From: Tabrizicola_A sp044377735
GTDB taxonomy: Bacteria; Pseudomonadota; Alphaproteobacteria; Rhodobacterales; Rhodobacteraceae
Length of the DNA: 33,503 bases
Reading direction: 5' to 3'
NCBI GenBank assembly: GCA_044377735.1
Contig: JBILYK010000037.1
Coordinates: 1-33,503, forward strand
Shown in pieces: positions 31,210-33,503 of this stretch. The notes under the pieces are model-generated. The model made no database searches and was not told where the DNA came from. It worked only from the letters and a program-made list of their open reading frames with translations. The position numbers and the translations under genes are program-made. The first letter of the stretch is position 1. The number at the start of each line of letters is the position of its first letter.

Positions 31210-33360
31210 ATGCGTCGCATTCTTTTTATGATGGCAGTCGTGGTTTTGGCCGCAATGTTGGGGTCCGAGGCCCGCGCGCAGGATCAAGCCACTCTGGTGG
31301 CCGATGTTTTGCGCATTGAGAGTGACCGGAGATTGGTAGCCGAAGGCGCGGTCGAGATCTTTTACCAAGGGCGGCGGTTAACGGCCGCGCGGCTCAGCTA
31401 TGACCGGGTGGCTGACAGCCTGACGATCGAAGGTCCGATCACGCTGACCGATGGCAGCGGGGTGACAGTGCTGGCCAGTCAGGCCGAGTTGAAGGCGGAT
31501 ATGTCCGAAGGCATTCTGCGCTCGGCCCGGGTGGTGATGAATGACCAGTTGCAACTGGCTGCCGCCGAGGTGATGCGCCTCGGGGGGCGCTATACCGCGA
31601 TGACGCAGGTTGTCGCCTCATCGTGCAAGGTGTGTGCTGGCAGTGCCACGCCATTGTGGGAGATTCGCGCCCGGCGCGTGGTGCATGACCAAACCGAACG
31701 GCAGATCTATTTCGACAATGCCTCGCTGCGGTTGGGCGGAGTGCCGGTGTTTTACATCCCGCGCCTGCGGATGCCAGACCCGACGCTGGAGCGCAGCACC
31801 GGGTTCTTGATTCCCGCGCTGCGATCATCTTCGACCTTGGGCACCGGGCTGCGCTGGCCCTATTTCATCACAGTTGGACCCAGCCGCGACCTGACGGTGA
31901 CGCCCTTTGTGGCCACCAAGAATGTCAGCGCGGTGGAACTACGCTATCGCCAGGCCTTTCGAACTGGCGAGATTTCGGTGACAGGCATGGCCGCGCGCGA
32001 CCGGCTCCAGACCGGGCAAACACGGGGCCATGCGCGTGCCGAGGGGCGGTTTGACTTGCCCGATGGCTTTGAGCTGCGCTTTGACGCGCAGGTGGTGTCA
32101 GACCGAGCGCTGCTGTGGGACTACGGTCTTTCGGATGCAGACCGGCTGAACAGCACAATTGGCATAACACGGACCCGGCGCAACGAGCATATCGCGGCAC
32201 GCCTGATCTCGATCCGGACGCTAAGGGCGGGCGAGCCTTCTGACACGCTCGCGGCACGTTTGGGAGATCTGACATGGCAGCGGCGGTTCAGCCTTGGCCC
32301 TCTGGGCGGTCAGGGGGGATTGCAATTCGCCGCCCATGGCCATCGCAGATCTTCAGGCGATTCCGACGACGCCGATCCTGACGGCTTGACCAACGGGCGC
32401 GATGTGGTTCGGGCGCGAATCCGGGCAGATTGGCGGCGCGACTGGATTTCGGACAAGGGTCTGGTTTTCGGCGTACTGGGCGAGGTGACGACCGATCTTT
32501 ATCGCATCGACGATGTCGACTCAGACTATGGTGGTACCCACAACCGCAGCCACGGCGCCTTTGCTGCCGAGCTGCGCTGGCCCTTGGTGAAGGCAGGCAA
32601 AGGTGGGGTAAACCACCTGTTGGAACCGGTCATTCAACTTGTGGTCGCGCCGAACCGGGCAGCGCGACTGGCCAATGAGGATTCGGTTCTGGTCGAGTTC
32701 GATCAAGGTAATCTGTTCAGCCTGAACCGCTTTCCCGGGGCGGACGCGGTGGAACGCGGGGTGCGGGCCAATTTGGGGCTGAACTATCTGCGGCGCGATC
32801 CCGCAGGCTGGACCTTGGGCGTCGCGCTGGGCCGGGTGCTCCGCGCCCGGGATCTGACGCAGTTTACCGCCGGCTCGGGGCTGGACGGGCGCAATTCCAA
32901 CTGGCTGGCTGCGTGGCAGGTAACCCATGCTGGTGGGACGCAGTTGACCAGCCGGCTTTTGCTGGATGACGGGTTCGGGTTAACCAAGGCCGAGATGCTC
33001 TTGGCCTATGACCAGCCGCGCTTTGGGCTTGAGGCGGGGCTTTTGTATCACAAAGAGGATGAGGCCGAAGGGCGGACACTCGACACGCGTGAAGTGGTCT
33101 TTGATGGCCGCGTTGCACTGGGCCAGGGGGGCTGGCAGGCCCAGCTGTCCAACCGCTATGATCTCGAAGCAAAGCGGGCCTCGAACGCCGGCCTTGGGCT
33201 TTTGTTTCGCAACGAATGCCTCTCGGTCGATCTTTCTCTCTCGCGTCGGTTCACATCCTCGACTAGTGTGAGGCCGGTCACGGATCTTTCGGTTTCACTG
33301 GAGCTTTTGGGCTTTGGCGGGTCAACCGAGCCGGGCCCCTCGCGGCAATGCCGGGAATGA
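31210..33360 (+). CDS. lptD: LPS assembly outer membrane protein LptD
   Basis: A 716-residue outer membrane protein that inserts LPS into the outer leaflet. It has a signal peptide (RRILFMMAVVVLAAMLGSEARA), a periplasmic OstA/LptA-like domain (about 30-140: LVADVLRIESDRRLVAEGAVEIFY ...) and a C-terminal beta-barrel beginning near 190. Four cysteines are placed as CKVC (near 138-141) and two close to the C-terminus (RNECLS and SRQCRE), which could form the N-to-C disulfides needed by LptD. The ATG at 31210 follows GGAGG and starts one base after the lptG stop; an ATG nine bases earlier overlaps the ribosome binding site. It is somewhat shorter than E. coli LptD, as in alphaproteobacteria. Confidence 0.95.
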   Translation: MRRILFMMAVVVLAAMLGSEARAQDQATLVADVLRIESDRRLVAEGAVEIFYQGRRLTAARLSYDRVADSLTIEGPITLTDGSGVTVLASQAELKADMSEGILRSARVVMNDQLQLAAAEVMRLGGRYTAMTQVVASSCKVCAGSATPLWEIRARRVVHDQTERQIYFDNASLRLGGVPVFYIPRLRMPDPTLERSTGFLIPALRSSSTLGTGLRWPYFITVGPSRDLTVTPFVATKNVSAVELRYRQAFRTGEISVTGMAARDRLQTGQTRGHARAEGRFDLPDGFELRFDAQVVSDRALLWDYGLSDADRLNSTIGITRTRRNEHIAARLISIRTLRAGEPSDTLAARLGDLTWQRRFSLGPLGGQGGLQFAAHGHRRSSGDSDDADPDGLTNGRDVVRARIRADWRRDWISDKGLVFGVLGEVTTDLYRIDDVDSDYGGTHNRSHGAFAAELRWPLVKAGKGGVNHLLEPVIQLVVAPNRAARLANEDSVLVEFDQGNLFSLNRFPGADAVERGVRANLGLNYLRRDPAGWTLGVALGRVLRARDLTQFTAGSGLDGRNSNWLAAWQVTHAGGTQLTSRLLLDDGFGLTKAEMLLAYDQPRFGLEAGLLYHKEDEAEGRTLDTREVVFDGRVALGQGGWQAQLSNRYDLEAKRASNAGLGLLFRNECLSVDLSLSRRFTSSTSVRPVTDLSVSLELLGFGGSTEPGPSRQCRE

Positions 33361-33427
33361 ACGGTGGGCCGAAAAGACATAAGGGTTGGCTGACGGTGCG
33401 GTCAGGGATGGCGAACGAATGCATGCG

Positions 33428-33503
33428 ATGAACACAGAACCGATGCGGAACCGGATGGAATGGAAAGTCGCGGGCTGCGGGCTGCGGCGGCTGGCCCTTG
33501 GCG
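33428..33503 (+). CDS. 5' end of the gene after lptD, probably SurA (partial)
   Basis: From the ATG at 33428 the frame reads MNTEPMRNRMEWKVAGCGLR... with a hydrophobic stretch starting (RLALG) at the window edge, consistent with a signal peptide. In related genomes a SurA-type periplasmic chaperone follows lptD, so this assignment is by position only. The exact start is uncertain (other in-frame ATGs at 33443 and 33455). Confidence 0.4.
   Translation, partial: MNTEPMRNRMEWKVAGCGLRRLALG

Noticed and set aside
1..33503. CRISPR arrays, tRNA or rRNA genes
   Set aside because: No regularly spaced repeats with unique spacers and no cloverleaf or rRNA-like sequence was recognised; the RTX and rpsF repeats are coding.

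Overview
The window is high-GC Gram-negative chromosomal DNA, most likely from a Rhodobacterales (Rhodobacteraceae-type) alphaproteobacterium. This is inferred from the outer-membrane biogenesis genes (bamB, lptF-lptG-lptD, eptA), the RGD-rich tail on ribosomal protein S6, the divergent FliG, the paired guanidinobutyrase-type ureohydrolases, and the protein sequences overall. No taxonomic search was run.

Left part (1-7.9 kb): a leftward gene start cut by the window edge, a TspO/MBR-like membrane protein, and the leftward yfgM-like / bamB / der block, which has the same order as in E. coli. These are followed by a secreted RTX calcium-binding protein built from two tandem modules, a DUF1499 protein and an agmatinase (speB).

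Accessory segment (about 8.0-10.6 kb): a visibly AT-richer, translationally coupled two-gene module (a histidine-rich unknown protein plus a DUF1828-type protein), two copies of a 63-bp direct repeat, and an IS5-family (IS427-like) insertion sequence. The transposase carries both a -1 slippery site and a nonsense codon. The two-gene module is the best candidate here for an undescribed system, possibly toxin-antitoxin or defence; its function is unknown.

Centre (10.6-18 kb): a FliG-family gene, a guanidinobutyrase-like ureohydrolase overlapping a second arginase-fold protein whose metal ligands are largely substituted, then acpP, fabG and fabD (fatty acid synthesis). Next come a cytochrome b561-YceI fusion broken by an in-frame TAG and a separate exported YceI protein.

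Right part (18-33.5 kb): eptA and dgkA overlap and form a lipid A modification / diacylglycerol recycling pair. The ribosomal operon rpsF-rpsR-rplI has a readable promoter and a structured leader resembling an S6:S18 autoregulatory element. Then come an EamA transporter, a possible restriction-endonuclease-like protein, a YheS-like ABC-F ATPase, ndk, a decayed RTX fragment, holC, pepA, the LPS export genes lptF-lptG-lptD, and the first codons of what is probably surA. Most of the window is ordinary housekeeping sequence; the unusual content is at 8.0-10.6 kb, 12.7-13.7 kb, 16.1-17.3 kb, 20.3 kb and 26.1-26.8 kb.
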